A stretch of DNA of 64,000 bases from Henckelia pumila (GCF_033568475.1 NW_027331831.1:4960001-5024000), one strand, 5' to 3'. Positions 11,901-24,455 are shown, counted from the first letter of the stretch. Numbers and translations are program-made. Notes: a model not told the origin generated them from the sequence alone.

Positions 11901-14900
11901 TGGAACATTAACTACATTGGTGCAACAACCTATTTAGATAGGTGGAAAGCAGAAAAATCTGTAATATCCATGTTTATCAATAGCAATGGCTTGATGACTA
12001 TTTAGATAAATTTTTTGCAAGTGCAGTAAGACCAGATAAAGGTTTTATTATTATTTTGCTCACTCTTCATTCTACAGAACTCTTGAGACTAACGATGAGG
12101 CCATGAAATGGCAAACAACTATTCAGGAAGTGTGGAGGAGAGCTAATGTACAAAAATTAAAATTCATGGGAGACAGAGTCGCATTTTGTGGTTCAAATAT
12201 AGGAGAAAGTAACAATGATCGGCTAAATTACTGAAACAAACTTTCGAGATTATTCCTTCCACATGGTAAATATTTTCCAAATTAGTGTATGCCAGATTTA
12301 TGATGCTCAAAGTTTATAGCAGTTCTCACCAGTGTGCGACCCAACAATGATGCAATGGCTAGTGCAGTCCTTGTCTGTTTGATCTGAAGATCATCTGTGA
12401 TTATTAGTGAAGTACATGGTTGTTTCACAATCATACACAAATCAAAATGCACATGCAAATACTTGGTAATTAACGAGAGCAAAGTGTGACTCGATGCTAT
12501 GCTCCCCATCTAACATCAAGCTCTTTGGAATACTGGGTTTAAATGACAAAAATCCTCCTGCATAAGATTGTCGAAAACGAAGAACGTGACTATTTTTGGA
12601 AGTATTCAGAAACAAGGAAGTCAAATGGAAAGTTGGAAACTTAAAACGGAATTTAACCTAGTTCACAGTATAGTTCAAAGAGACGTTTTTCCTTTTAAAA
12701 AATCCAATTTCATACATACACATCAAGTTCTTCGAATGAGAAAGCCTACACTTGCAAGCATCCATTAAATGAACTTTTAAAATTGAACAAACTCAATGCA
12801 CAAAATCCTTGTTTACAAGAAAAGCAAATGTTACAACCTAAACGAGCAGGCATGGATAGTTCAGTCGGTTAATAAGTAGATAAATAGTTATAAGGCTTTA
12901 TTCAATAGCAACTTTGTTTCACAAGCTTATATTTTTTTCACACACGAGTTAATAGTTAGGAAGCTGCACAGAAAGTAAACATTTATTATATTCTTTTGGA
13001 TACTGTGAAATGGTTCTAAATTGAAGTCTAGAGCCGGAATAAGAACCTGGTTTATCATAGTATTCTGGCGGATCATAGAAGACCATGGCTTCACGTAACC
13101 GATGTCGCTTCCCCTCAGTACCAGCATACTGGAATGTGGTATGCACAGCATATGGCTCCAGTCTCAGTTGCTGATACATGGCCTGCCAAGTAGCATAACA
13201 ACTTATTAAGCCTGTACATTCAACATTATAAAATCAGTTTAAGACAAAATAAAACTGTTTATCCAATTGGGCTCTTAACCTTTTTATTTTACTTCTTACA
13301 TCTGCAATAACTAGGGTGGGAGTGGCCAAGGAATATAAAAAAACCTGGACAAAGTAGGTGTGCCCACTGCAAAAGATGCTTGCGGGCAAAAGACCCAACT
13401 TAAGATTTCCATCATAAGCATATGCAAGCCCACTATCCTCATCTACAGATGGCCCTAGCTGCCTCCGAACAAGTTCATTGAACCCATTCTGATCCCATAT
13501 TTTTTCATCAGCTAGAAGCAATTCTTTCCATTCTTTTGCTAATTTCTTAGAAGAGTCGGTTGGTCTCCAGTGAAAAATTCCTATGTTATATGCAGCACCT
13601 GCAGTGGAAAACAAAAAAATAAATAAATGAGAAATCATGAAATAGTAGATAAAGAATTAACATTCAAATTATTCCTAGAAACAGACTGGATAAAGATGTG
13701 AATGATGAAATCTGTCAAAAAATATTTTTTCTGGTTAAATAAATTTCTCCTAGGCTAAAACTGTAAAACCATAGCTTACTCTATTACATTCAATTCCCAG
13801 GAAAAAGGACAATAAAGGGAAAAAGAAGAGCTAAAATACATTATTAGTCCATGGAAGTTGTACCTTGTCTCCAGTCATCCAACCTGTCATCAACAACCGT
13901 AGGTGCAACTAAATCTGTGGAAGTTAGAACGTCTGCTTCAGGGAAACGTGCAAGATAGGGAAGGGGATTCTGTTCATGAAACAGTGGATGTACATTAAGC
14001 CATGGAGAGAATATTACTTAATACACAAGGAGAAAATCTAATTGCAAATCAATTATGTGAGCGTGCAGATGGAGCATGGAAAATATAACAGGAACAAGCA
14101 CATAGATATACAAGCATAACAGATTTATACTACTATTAGCTTAAATCAAAGACTGTATAATTATTGTTGTTGAAATTAGGCATCCAACTTGGTTGTTAAC
14201 TTGGGATATTGATTTGTACCACTTCACAAAATTGGTTAGAAAGAAGCTTATCCTTTATTTGTACTTTTTAAATTTTATTCATTAGTATTGTTTATCATTA
14301 AAAAACGCTGGTATATATATATGCTGAGACAAAAGAACCAACTAGTGCTTGCATCCAAATTTCAACTTCCGAACCCCCCAACGAGGAGTAATTTAGTTCA
14401 ATAGAATACTTTTTAAAAAAAGTCTTTATTTTAAGCTCACAATAACCCCATTTTAATAGTAACAGAATATATAATATCTTTGCGTAAGATCCAAAAGCAA
14501 TGAAAAGACTTGTGCATATGCCCTCGTCTAGTTAAAAGTTGACTAGACATAAGAACTGTCTGAAATTATGAGGCGGCATAAGGAGCGACACATGTGAAAG
14601 AGCTTATAGAAGAAGGCAAGTGCTTGATCATGAAGGTTACCTTTAACCAGACCATGTCAGTGTCGCACATCAGCAATTCAACTCCATAAGGTAAAATGGA
14701 ATCAATCAGAATAACCTTCTCTCGTCCCATCTTATGAAATGTTGGTGTACCCCATCCAACATCTATCGTGCTCATGTGACTACCCATGTCGAAAACCGGA
14801 ACACCCTTCCAATAAAGAGCTTCCAACAACTTCGTGTCCATTGCACCTGAGTACATAAAGTTACTTATCTTAGACTGCATAACGATTAACATGGCAAAAT

Positions 14901-16233
14901 ATCCTACAACACAGGAGAAAACTCACCAACAAGGAAGTTGTCGATATCAAGATCCGACAAGCTTTTAACCCAAGACATGATAAAATCCATGAATGCAAAG
15001 TTGCCAAAGGTCACCACTATAACGTTATCCTTTGCTCTTAGCTGAACCAGTTCCTTTGTTAACTGAAAGGTATTCAGAGGTGGCATTTTTGATCCAGGAG
15101 GAGGGGCCTTCCAAATGGGATTCAGAAATTTCCTTGGTGTTTGAATGGCCGTTGTTTCTCGTTGAGAAGAATTAACCGTTTGATTAATGAATCTTGAACT
15201 AACTTCTTCTATAACAGGGAGGGAATCGAAGATAAATTAATAAAGCAAAGGTATGTAGAGAAACTGCCAATCTATACAATGATAGATATGCTTTCATTGT
15301 GCCCCAGCAAGGTGTAAATGAAAGCTTCATAAACTAAAAGTCTACAAATCAAGAATGCTAAACAGAATTCTATGTTCTCTTTGTTGTATGGGCGCAAGAT
15401 CAACACGCACACAAAGTCTGACAGGGAAACAGAACAGCGGACAGAACAACAGTTACTTCAAAAACTAATTAATGCAGTGCAGAAAAATAGCTGAGAATTT
15501 AAAGAAAATTGAACCTTTCATAGAAACTCTAAGTTCCCAAGAGGAAGTCGGAATTTCAAGGGACAGTGCATATGTTAAAGATTGTACACTAGTTGAAACA
15601 CTCTCGATTGACTTACTCAAGAAGCCACATTCACACCCCTTGACCAAGATTCAACCTTTGACTAAAAGATTGTGGTCTCGACAAATTTCTAACTCTCGAG
15701 ATCCTACTTTAAAAAAACAATAAAGAAAAATCATATTCCCCAATCAAATTATTCATGGAAGAAAAGAAATCACAGTCAAAATCTCACAACATCCATCCAA
15801 ATCAAGACTGTGTACTCCAATATTGATTCACCCGTTTTTCTCAAATCGATCGCTAGCATCAAACTCCGTCACCAATACATTACTCTTAGTTATTACTCAC
15901 ATATACATGTATGTATGTAAGTATGCATTTGTGTGTGGGAGGAAATATCAAAGAGTTACACCACCATCCAAGTACAAGCAGAAAAGCAGAGAAATACTAA
16001 AACCCAATAAAATCGTCTACTTTTCAATAATCAGACTTTTTAAAAAAGGCCATACCTACGTTGCGGTATGCAGTTGAACTGTACAACCATGAAGAAGAGA
16101 AAGACCCTGAACCGGAGAAGACTGAGGAAAACACATAAAAGGATGAAACTAAAATTCCGATAATCACAGCTGTGTAAACTGTCAGAAACAATGGCTTGGA
16201 GTGCGCCACCTCCTTCAATGGGTTCCAAGCCAT
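8943..16233 (-). CDS. XEG113: Arabinosyltransferase XEG113 (GT77 family)
   Basis: A Golgi type II membrane enzyme that adds arabinose to hydroxyproline-linked oligosaccharides on extensins. Exons in transcript order: 16233-16056, 15208-14927, 14846-14641, 13969-13864, 13598-13345, 13182-13047, 12557-12463, 12383-12330, 10931-10818, 9734-9636, 9553-9434, 9285-9199, 9110-8943. The sum is 1899 nt, or 632 residues, against about 644 in Arabidopsis. One transmembrane anchor lies near residues 15-38, followed by a Ser-rich stem. The catalytic region holds MCDTDMVWL with the DxD-type metal site, then GIFHWRPT, CSGHTYFVQ and a C-terminal GIWCC. Twelve exon joins were tested by frame and family sequence. 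The junction after GFTDK uses a GC donor, the only one that keeps frame. An ATG five codons upstream (16248) is an alternative start; I prefer 16233 because family members begin MAWNP-like. Introns carry a MITE and a tandem duplication. Confidence 0.95.
9111..9198 (-). other. GC-AG intron of XEG113
   Basis: On the minus strand the exon ends GATAAG and the intron begins GCATGT; it ends CCAG before ACAAGG. Nearby GT dinucleotides would join the exons out of frame. Using GC gives the conserved DK-x-REE-x-F-R-x-R run. AAG|GCATGT resembles known plant GC donors, which usually match U1 strongly at the other positions. The length is 88 nt. Confidence 0.85.
9965..10714. mobile_element. PIF/Harbinger-like (Tourist-type) MITE in an XEG113 intron
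   Basis: Termini GGGAGTGTTTGG (left) and CCAAAACACTCCC (right) are inverted and are flanked by TAA at 9962-9964 and 10715-10717. A 3-bp TWA-type duplication with GGG...GTTTGG ends fits Tourist/PIF-Harbinger elements. The 750-bp interior is AT-rich with no transposase. It sits between exons 9 and 10 of XEG113 and leaves the splice sites untouched. Confidence 0.75.
10979..11276. repeat. 149-bp tandem duplication in an XEG113 intron
   Basis: The unit starting GCTGTGCATATAAAGTAG at 10979 repeats at 11128 and runs to about 11276. The copies differ at only a handful of positions, so the duplication looks recent. It lies in the intron between exons 8 and 9, just upstream (in transcript sense) of exon 9. 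Confidence 0.9.
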
Positions 16234-16499
16234 TACCAATTCCCACAAACAATTTTCTCAGAAACCCACAAGAAATCCAAGGCTCGATCACACCCTTGAG
16301 TGAAAATAGAAAACCCAATTCAATGGGTTTTTTCTCATTTATGATCCGGACTCTGGGTTTTGCTACAATTGAAATCTTGATTCAAATTCATCGAATAAAA
16401 GTCTTCGTAATTCCGAATTATCATAAAATAAGTGTGAGCACGAAGACTTTTCTGGAGGAGAAAATTAGCTAAATGCTTGCTAGGCCATGTTATGCGCAG

Positions 16500-18192
16500 T
16501 ACGTCCATAGATGGCCTAACTTCTTATTTATTAAAACAAAGTTGACTCTTTTTTTAAAAAAAAAAAAAATCACATATTATTCCCCTAATTAATATATTTT
16601 ATAGATACCTACAACTCATTTAAATTTTAACTTGACAATCTAACTTTTTTTTTTTTATGATGAATCCGTTGTCACTAATTTCTCTAGGAATTACCAAACT
16701 TTCACGTTAATGGAATAGTTTGCCATCCGTGTCATATGAAACGGGACAAAAACTCACGTGAGACGGATTTCATTAGTCAATTTTGTGAGATAAATATCGT
16801 ATTTGAATCAAACATGAAAAATATTATTTTTTTATGTCAAAAACATTATTTTTTTTATTGTAAATATGAGCATGATTAATCCGTCTTACGAATAAAGATA
16901 TAATCATCTCACGAGATATCTACTCATCACGTCGGACTGCAGATTTTCGTGTTATTTTGGACTTGGAAGTACGGTTACAATTAGATGATCTCACATTTGA
17001 AAAGAGAAAATACTTTTTGTAGTAAAGTTATATAAAGTACTTATTTATAATGTAATATAAAATGGTTCATAAATCATAATCACTATGATAAACAATTTTT
17101 TTTTTAAAAAAAAAACCCTCCAGGAAGGCGGCTCGCTATTATTTGGAAGCAATTATCGAATGACGATTAAAATAATTGTAACCCAACTAAAAAATAAATA
17201 AACATAATGGAACTAATCATTCACCCATAACGCGTGTTTTGAAAATAATTGACTAATTAGTTAGTGAACTATACAATACATTTGTTATTATTATCTTAAA
17301 TCTCTTCTAACCACAAATAATATTCGATAAAGATATCTACCACAATATAATTTTAATATCCACAAGTTTTCTACCAAAATAATAAATGGGTAAGTTTTTT
17401 ACGAGATGAGTAGTCCTAATTCATATATAAAATAAAAAATAATATTTTTTGATATAAAATAATATTTTTTATAGGTCGAATCGAGCAAAAGATGTGTCTC
17501 ATTTCATAAGAGTTTTATGATAATAAAAATGATATATTTATATTTTATGTTACAAGATTGTATATTTTAGATTTTTTTTTTAATTCTGGAGTGGAGTTTG
17601 TTATGATTAAATTTCGAACTTAAAATTCAACTTAAACTTGAAATTTTGATTCAAAAGGAGCTATAAATAGTAAATCATCGTTTTTTAAAATTAAATTAAA
17701 TCATCGATTTTAAAAGGATTTCAACCACATTAAATTGGCCTTAAAATTTTCATCATAAGGTCAGCTCTTCGCATAAATTCCAAGAGGTGCAAGATTGGAG
17801 ATCAAAATAGTACAAACTTATTTATGCCCACAACATGAAAAAGTCAATAGCTCAGCTGGCAATATTTTGACTGAATGAAACTAAATTTCATTAAATAATA
17901 CAAATTGATATTTTTTTTATGTTTAAAAAGAGTAATATATCTGAAATTGATATTAACTATTACTATTAAGTGCAAAAAATATGGGATATTTTGAACTAAG
18001 AAATGGATTTAAAAAAAATTAAAGTTAATTAGATTTCATCCTATATATTTTAAGTTACGTAGATCTAATTAGTTTCGGTTTTTGAATTTTTTTAATGAAA
18101 ATTTGATTTTGTTTAATATTAATATGGTTTTATGAATATTTGGATAAATAAATAAATTCGATTATTTCAAATTACCCAAACCCATACTGACG
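16500..18192. other. AT-rich intergenic DNA upstream of XEG113
   Basis: No gene is seen on either strand. It includes two members of a dispersed family with GAGACGG/CCGTCT-type ends (16754-16925 and about 17400-17520) and several oligo-T/A runs. The part adjoining 16233-16500 should include the XEG113 promoter, but I recognise no clear core element. Confidence 0.5.
16754..16925. repeat. Dispersed short foldback repeat, GTGAGACGG/CCGTCTTAC ends (copy A)
   Basis: It begins CACGTGAGACGGATTTCA and contains two similar TATTATTTTTTTAT-type segments. It closes with ATCCGTCTTACGAATAAAG and ATCTCACGAGATA. The ends are partly reverse complementary. Related copies occur at several other places in the window (see findings). 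Confidence 0.6.
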
Positions 18193-18201
18193 AATTACGA
18201 T

Positions 18202-18594
18202 GGTTCGAAATCCTCTACTACACTTGGTGCTACAAACCGTGCTATACTTTGCTAAAAAAAACTATGTTTGCTCAAATTATTAAAAATTAATTGCACTAAA
18301 CAACATGGATGAACAAAATATAATTAATCATAGATAAAATTTTCGATTTACCTATTTTTTCAATTAAAAAAATCATCAATATATTGTTTTACTCATTTAT
18401 CGTGCTTGGGACACAATTTATTGTTCATTTTAATTGAAAAAATAGGTAAATCGAAAATTTTATCAATGATTAATTATATTTTGTTTATCCATGTTGTTTA
18501 GTGAATTTAATTTTTAATAGTTTGTGCAAACAGGGTTTTTTTAGTAAAATATAGCACGGTTTGAAGCAACGAGTGTAGTAGGGGATTTCGTCCC
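18202..18594. mobile_element. Mutator-type (TIR-MULE) MITE with 9-bp target duplication
   Basis: A 393-bp element folds nearly end to end. The left arm starts GGTTCGAAATCCTCTACTAC and the right arm, read in reverse complement, starts GGGACGAAATCCCCTACTAC. The arms stay similar for well over 100 bp. It is flanked by perfect AATTACGAT at 18193-18201 and 18595-18603. Long inverted repeats plus a 9-bp duplication fit non-autonomous Mutator-like elements. There is no coding capacity. Confidence 0.85.
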
Positions 18595-18623
18595 AATTAC
18601 GATGTCCCATCGAATAATAATGT

Positions 18624-18822
18624 CAGGCCCAATTTAACTCTTTTAAGATTCAAATATGGGCCTGAGCCCGTGGGACCATAAGCCCTTTATTGTGTTTTGT
18701 CCTCAATATAATATTTATATATGGTTATATATTCCATGGGCGAGCTCATTGGATTTGGACTGTGATTCAAAAGCCCAATATTTTGTTCGGCCCAATAAAT
18801 TTTCAGCGTGACACGCTGAAAA
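18624..18822. promoter_or_regulatory. Orphan promoter-like cluster: site II (GGCCCA) motifs, AT box and palindrome
   Basis: GGCCCAAT at 18626, TGGGCC at 18657, an AAGCCCAAT near 18771 and GGCCCAATA at 18789 make a tight set of site II-type words, which bind TCP factors in plant housekeeping promoters. A TATA-like stretch lies near 18705-18723. A perfect 11-bp palindrome (TTTTCAGCGTG-A-CACGCTGAAAA) spans 18800-18822. No gene follows within the next 2 kb on either strand, so the meaning is open. Confidence 0.35.
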
Positions 18823-18995
18823 AATATCAAGACCTCATTTTTCAACTATCGTATTCTCTCCATTTCTTCCTACCAAATTAGAAATACACGGTCTCATCAT
18901 TTTAGTAAGTAGTTAGTTCTCGATCTGATCATATTTATAATAAAAGTAATATTTTTTACGAGTCGGATCAAATATAAGATTTATCTCATAAAACA

Positions 18996-20828
18996 ATTTA
19001 GACATACTGGATCGGACATGGACCTCGAAACTAAATGTGTTAAGCAAGCCTAATTGAAACAATCACATGCATGGCAAATATCATACATGTAATCTATTAG
19101 AAGTCGGAAACCTTACCTAATTAAACTCTATTTTCCGATCCAATTTGGGTCCTTCTCTAAAAAATTTAAAGCAAGTAGTCAAGTACCATTGAGATATATA
19201 TATTTTATATACTCAAGAGTAAGACAAAGTTATAAAATATGACACTTCAAAACCTTCTAATAAATCAATAACATCAATTTTTCTTTGAAATAATTTTTTT
19301 TTTAAAAAAAACTTATAATAACTCATAAGTTTATTGTATGTGACGATAAACCCAACAATTATATATAATACAATTTTGATACGATGTCCACCCATCGTGT
19401 CCATCAACAAAGTGACTATTTATTTATTGGACATGATAAATTGTATATCAGTAATATATAATTAATAAGCCCACAATACTATGGCTCTTGACGAATGGAT
19501 AGAGATAATATATATAGATGAATCCAAGATCCGAGACCCTTTACAGTTCATATATTGATAGTACACGTAACATATTTGACATCTATAAATTATCATATTA
19601 CTTTCGATAATAATTTAAAAAGTGATCAAAAATATACTAACAAAAAGTCGTCTATGCATATCCATATGTATCCGAAAATGGAAAAGCTTGATTAAGTCGA
19701 AATAAAGGTTATATTGTTTTTTTTTTCTTGAACGGAATAAAGGTTATATTGTTGTGAACACATTAATTGAATGAAAACTAGCTAGCTAGTCTATATTTCA
19801 AAATTCAGCAACTTTGATAGCGTTGGCATGGTGGAAATTAATGTAAGAACATAAATTTCCGAAAATTCATGCTTAATTTTTTTTAAGACATTAATTTTGA
19901 CATAAATTTGTAAAACATTAATTGATATTCTAAAGCCGGCTAATGGTTCATATAAGTAAGATATCAAATAATGTGATTCTAATTTAATTTAAAGGTGTAA
20001 TAAAGTTATGATAAGAAAACGTGAGTGGCCAAAAAAATTTTATATTCTCGATTGAGGTGTGCGTGTTAAAATCTTAAATACCTACTTAATTTGTTAAAAC
20101 ATATTTTAGTATGATAATTTGTTTTAAAAATTATCTATACTACTTCTCATGAAAAATGTAGATCAGACAAAATGTGAGGTGAAAATTGTATTAAAATGTG
20201 ATATTTTAATCTTTAAGTTACGTGTGCTTTTGGAAAATATACATTCTGTTCTCTAAAAATAAGAAAATATACACACAATATTATCTACATATATTATTAA
20301 ATTATTAACCTTAGTACCTCCTACCAAACTTTTTGTATATAAACATGAAATTATTATTTTATTTATAATTTTACCTTTTGTAATATTTGTTGACCAAGTT
20401 TGCATGCTAGCGTGAATTAATTATTGATAATCTTCGTACATCTCTCAATGTTTTATGATTTTTTTTCTCTATTTTCTATCTATTGTGTCTCAAAATTCAA
20501 ACTATCTCAATAAAATCATCTATAATCTATAAATATCGTATCATAATAATATAATACATATATATAGATACATCGCATGTCATATGACACTATATAGTAT
20601 GTGTGTGTGGCTGGATTATGTTGGAAAATATTGGACTTGTAAATAAAAATTGTGGTTTGAATGAGAAAGTGTTATAAACGAACTAATGTCATTAATGCAT
20701 ATATGGTAATGGGAGAGTGGGCGCTAAGTTTCCTTGAGTGTGAGTGAGATGTTAATGCCTCACTTCAAGCCTATAAACATAGACTCTATTAATTTTTCAC
20801 GATTCACACTTGTTTTTTTAGCAAATAA
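18996..20828. other. AT-rich intergenic DNA, no gene seen
   Basis: There are long A/T-biased tracts without convincing frames. A TATA-like CCTATAAACATAG near 20770 stands just before the Stowaway MITE but leads into no open frame. Confidence 0.45.
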
Positions 20829-21089
20829 CTCCTTCCGTCCTAATTATATTGTCCACATTTTCTTTTTTGTTTGTCCCAAATATATAGTCATACACCATAT
20901 TTAGTAATATTTTTTTACACTTCTTTACTAATATACCCCTATTAACTAAACCTTGAAAATTGTGCAAGCATTTTTTAATACATTAAATAGGGATAAAATA
21001 GGAAGTTTATATAAATTTTACTTTTTTAATAAATTTTTCTTAATTCATGTGAAAACTAAAACAAGACAACATATATGGGACGAAGGGAG
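20829..21089. mobile_element. Stowaway-like MITE (copy 1, 261 bp)
   Basis: The left end CTCCTTCCGTCCTA and right end TGGGACGAAGGGAG are inverted copies of the Stowaway consensus CTCCCTCCGTCCC. The right side is followed by TA; the left TA appears degraded. It is homologous over its whole length, in opposite orientation, to 58663-58923, and the two copies have the same length. There is no coding capacity. The small open frame across its right half is incidental. Confidence 0.85.
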
Positions 21090-22448
21090 TACTCGTGTTC
21101 TTTCTTACTTCATTAATAAGTCGTTTCTTCGTTTTGATTCTGGTCATTCAAAATGATCTTTTTAAGATATGTTTTTAGTTTACCTCAAGTAACGATTTGT
21201 GCTTATACTGTTTTTGACTGATCATTAATGCATTCTAAGAAACAGATGCACATTAATTGATTCTCAAAGCACTCGTTCTAACTTCATTAATTATTGAATC
21301 TTTGCTAATATTTTGTAAAAATTACTACTGTACTGGTTCAGCACTCGATTTCTATTGTATATATAGATATTTTGTTTTCACATGCAATGAACAAACGTGT
21401 CCAATAAGTTGATTATTATTCATTAATTATTTATGTTATTTGATTGAATTCAACTATGATTTACCATTATTATTGTAATTCTATACAATAATAGTCCAAC
21501 AACTATATCCATAACTGCATGGTTCCTATATATGTTTTGAAAAAAAACTAGATTTTTACCGATATCACAAATTTGGGATGAGGTCTCAAATTCGAGATTC
21601 AATTAAAATAATTTCGTCGTCGAACTCAAAAATAAATAAATTAACAAAGCTTTACAAATCTCATGGATAACCAATGAATTTCTAGATGATTTTTAAATGG
21701 GCACCCCATCGTATTTAAAGTAATAGAAATACACATACAGAAGTATTTTAAAAGCACCACTTTATGTTTAATTTGTTAAATGTTGTTATCATAATGCTAA
21801 CTTAATAGTGTCCTATAGTATATATCGTGAAAGTTGAGTGGCTTAGGGTAACTAACTTGATTTTTTTTTTTTTCTGATAAACAAATATTTTCCTTTACCA
21901 AATTACAAAAAAAAAAAAAATCTAAATTAAATTTAAAAAATCATAAAATCCTATTTTAATAAATATGCATCTTATCTAACAATTAATATCGTGTCATAAT
22001 AAATATTATTTTTATCTCTAAAATATTTTTTAAATAATAATATGTTTTAATTTTAATATAATCTATAAATTATTTAGATAAAAATTATTCAAAACAAAAA
22101 AACTTCAATATCTAGTAATAATAAATATCATGAATGGCCACCCGTAATCCAATTTCCCCTTGAAATAAAGTTTTAGGCCCGCCCCTATAAAGAGACGTAA
22201 CTTAATTCATATAGGATTCCTAAATATAATCAATAGTGTTGTACGTTCTGCGGGTTATATAGTTTCAAATATCACACCCCTCCAAACTTTAATAATCACT
22301 AGTGTTATTTTTTATATATATATAATTGAAATAATTGTCTAAACATACTAAATTTTTGTTATTTTCAAAGTAATGATTTGTTCAAACTAAAAATGTGAAA
22401 ATGGCTTGTATTTTCAAAGTAATGATTTATTTAAATGGTTCAGTTTAG
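21090..22448. other. AT-rich intergenic DNA, no gene seen
   Basis: A/T-rich sequence between the Stowaway MITE and the LTR element. A short direct repeat (TTTTCAAAGTAATGATTT, near 22359 and 22409) lies just before the LTR piece. No open frame is convincing. Confidence 0.45.
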
Positions 22449-22897
22449 GCAATGGTAAGTCCTAGTCTTGATTGGGTTTGTACAAATGACTTGTATAAAT
22501 CAAAGTCTTTTAGTGGATCCTTTCGAGGAAGAAGAAGGGGTAACGTAGGAGTTGTTGAAATCTCTGAACATCCATAAACAAATCCGAATCTCTTTATTTC
22601 TTGCATTTATTCATTGCTACTGTTTTAGATTGCATTGTTAAAGCATTTTATGTGTTTGATAAAATGCTTCAACTAAACTGTTTTCATCTATCAACTTGCA
22701 TCCTTTTAAAATGATTTACAAAATGATAAATTAGTTTCTACGAAGGATTATTTCGAGTGTCTTTCGCTTGGTTTGAAAACCAAACTCGATTTAATTCATC
22801 GGTGCTAAATATTTCAAGAACCGAGCTATTGTAGCTCAAGAAATGTTTTAAAGTGTTTATTCACCCCCCCCTCTACATACCGTATCCGATCCTATCA
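22449..22897 (+). repeat. Left LTR piece
   Basis: It matches the last 450 or so bases of the right LTR and ends at the same CA. It lies immediately before the primer binding site, which sets the orientation of the element. Confidence 0.85.
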
Positions 22898-22899
22898 AT

Positions 22900-22911
22900 T
22901 GGTATCAGAGC
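22900..22911 (+). other. Primer binding site (initiator tRNA-Met)
   Basis: TGGTATCAGAGC, complementary to the 3' end of plant initiator tRNA-Met, lies two bases after the left LTR. This is the standard primer site of Ty1/Copia elements in plants. Confidence 0.88.
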
Positions 22912-24002
22912 GGGTTGTTCTTGAAATAGCATTTGAAACTGATTTTGACCTTTAAAATTCGTTTTTCATGATTTTTTTAACATATATATGCATAGTTGAG
23001 TTTTCTGGCAGCTTGTAGCGACTTTGGGAAAAATGACATAACTCTCTGCTCAAGTGTCCAAACGACAAACCGCTTTTTGCATTGCAAACTAGACACATAG
23101 AGGATTGCAGCGGTATAAAATTTGCAGCCTGGTGATGCACGAGAAAAAGCAGTTTATTCTGTAAAGATTGAACCAGTGTGCTGCCGCAAAAACAGAGCAT
23201 AGGACATGAGTTGGTGTTTTTGTCAAAAAGCTCAAGGATGTTGCACTCATCGATTGAAGACACTTATTGCCTCGAATAACAGCCATACATCGTCAAGAAA
23301 ACCTCGGTACACTTATTTTAAAATTTTCTTCGAGAGAGCCTTGAGTTTGACTGTCAATATGATGTTCTATTTGTGCTAGCATGTTGTTGAATCAAGCATG
23401 TCTAGTCAATTCCCTTACATCAGTAGTTGTGCTTAAATATATAAAAGGAACGCTTAAATGATTTATGAATATTTCAGTTGGCATGTCAATCTTGACTTTG
23501 TATTGCTTGGCGGTTCGAGTTATATTTGTCAATTTTTGATGAAGTTTGCTAGTTGATCAACTTGTTTTATTTGTGTTGAAACTATTTGTGCATTTCATAT
23601 TTTTGAAAATTTAAAATTTATGAAATGTCATATGCTACAACACTTTTTGTTTGCTCTTTAAAATTCTTTTATGATAATATTATAAAGATAAGGAGAGTAA
23701 TGATTTTTGAATTGCAATTGTATCTTTCATATACTTGCGCTTTATAATTTCAAATATCAAATCCGTTTATTCGAAAAATGATTTGAGTTCCAATGTACTT
23801 TCTCTACTTGCATAAGTAATCACTTGTATTTGTGAAAATGAGGAGAAATAATATCATTGTGAGATCATTATTTTTCTATGTGAATACCCTCTACATGCTT
23901 AAATTTTTTTAGAATCATTCATTGAAGGGACACATCATAAGCTTACTTGTTTTGGGATCACAATGATATTTTACAACTTCTTGATCTACTTATACTTGTT
24001 GA

Positions 24003-24102
24003 CTATATATGGTGGCAAAAGTAGAGAAATATGAAAGATGATTTGGTCAAGTCAATTTTTAAAGTAGAGAAATATGGAAGATGATTTGGTCAAGTCAATT
24101 TT
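24003..24102 (+). repeat. Tandem repeat inside the LTR element
   Basis: A unit of a little over 40 bp containing AGTAGAGAAATATG(A/G)AAGATG and TTTGGTCAAGTCAATTTTTA occurs twice in a row within the interior of the retroelement. Confidence 0.8.
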
Positions 24103-24455
24103 TAATTATCTCTTGATCTTTGTGAGTGACTAAAATTCATAGAATGTGATATTTTCAAACACTTCCCTCGTTTTTTTTTGTTTCGGCATTGTTGTCCTGA
24201 AATGCGATCTCTTTTACCAAAATAATCAAGTGAGGATGAAAATTTATTTTTTTTGCATACATATTTCATTGAAGTTGTTTTCATGAGTTGGTCACCCATA
24301 TACCTTTATAAAATATAGGGGGAGAAATTTTTTTTTGTTTAATTTATGTATTTTTGATTTACACAAAAAATGGAAGAAATATGTTAGTTAAAAATATGAT
24401 TTTTGCATTACTTGAGTTTAAATGTTCATATTTTTATCCAAATTTTGTGATCATC

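Noticed and set aside
17843-17856. TAGCTCAGCTGG resembles a tRNA/SINE A box
   Set aside because: No B box (GGTTCRANNCC) lies at the right spacing and the sequence cannot fold as a tRNA.
23089-23286. Open frames in the interior of the LTR element
   Set aside because: Short and without gag, protease, integrase or reverse-transcriptase signatures; treated as non-coding interior of a broken element.
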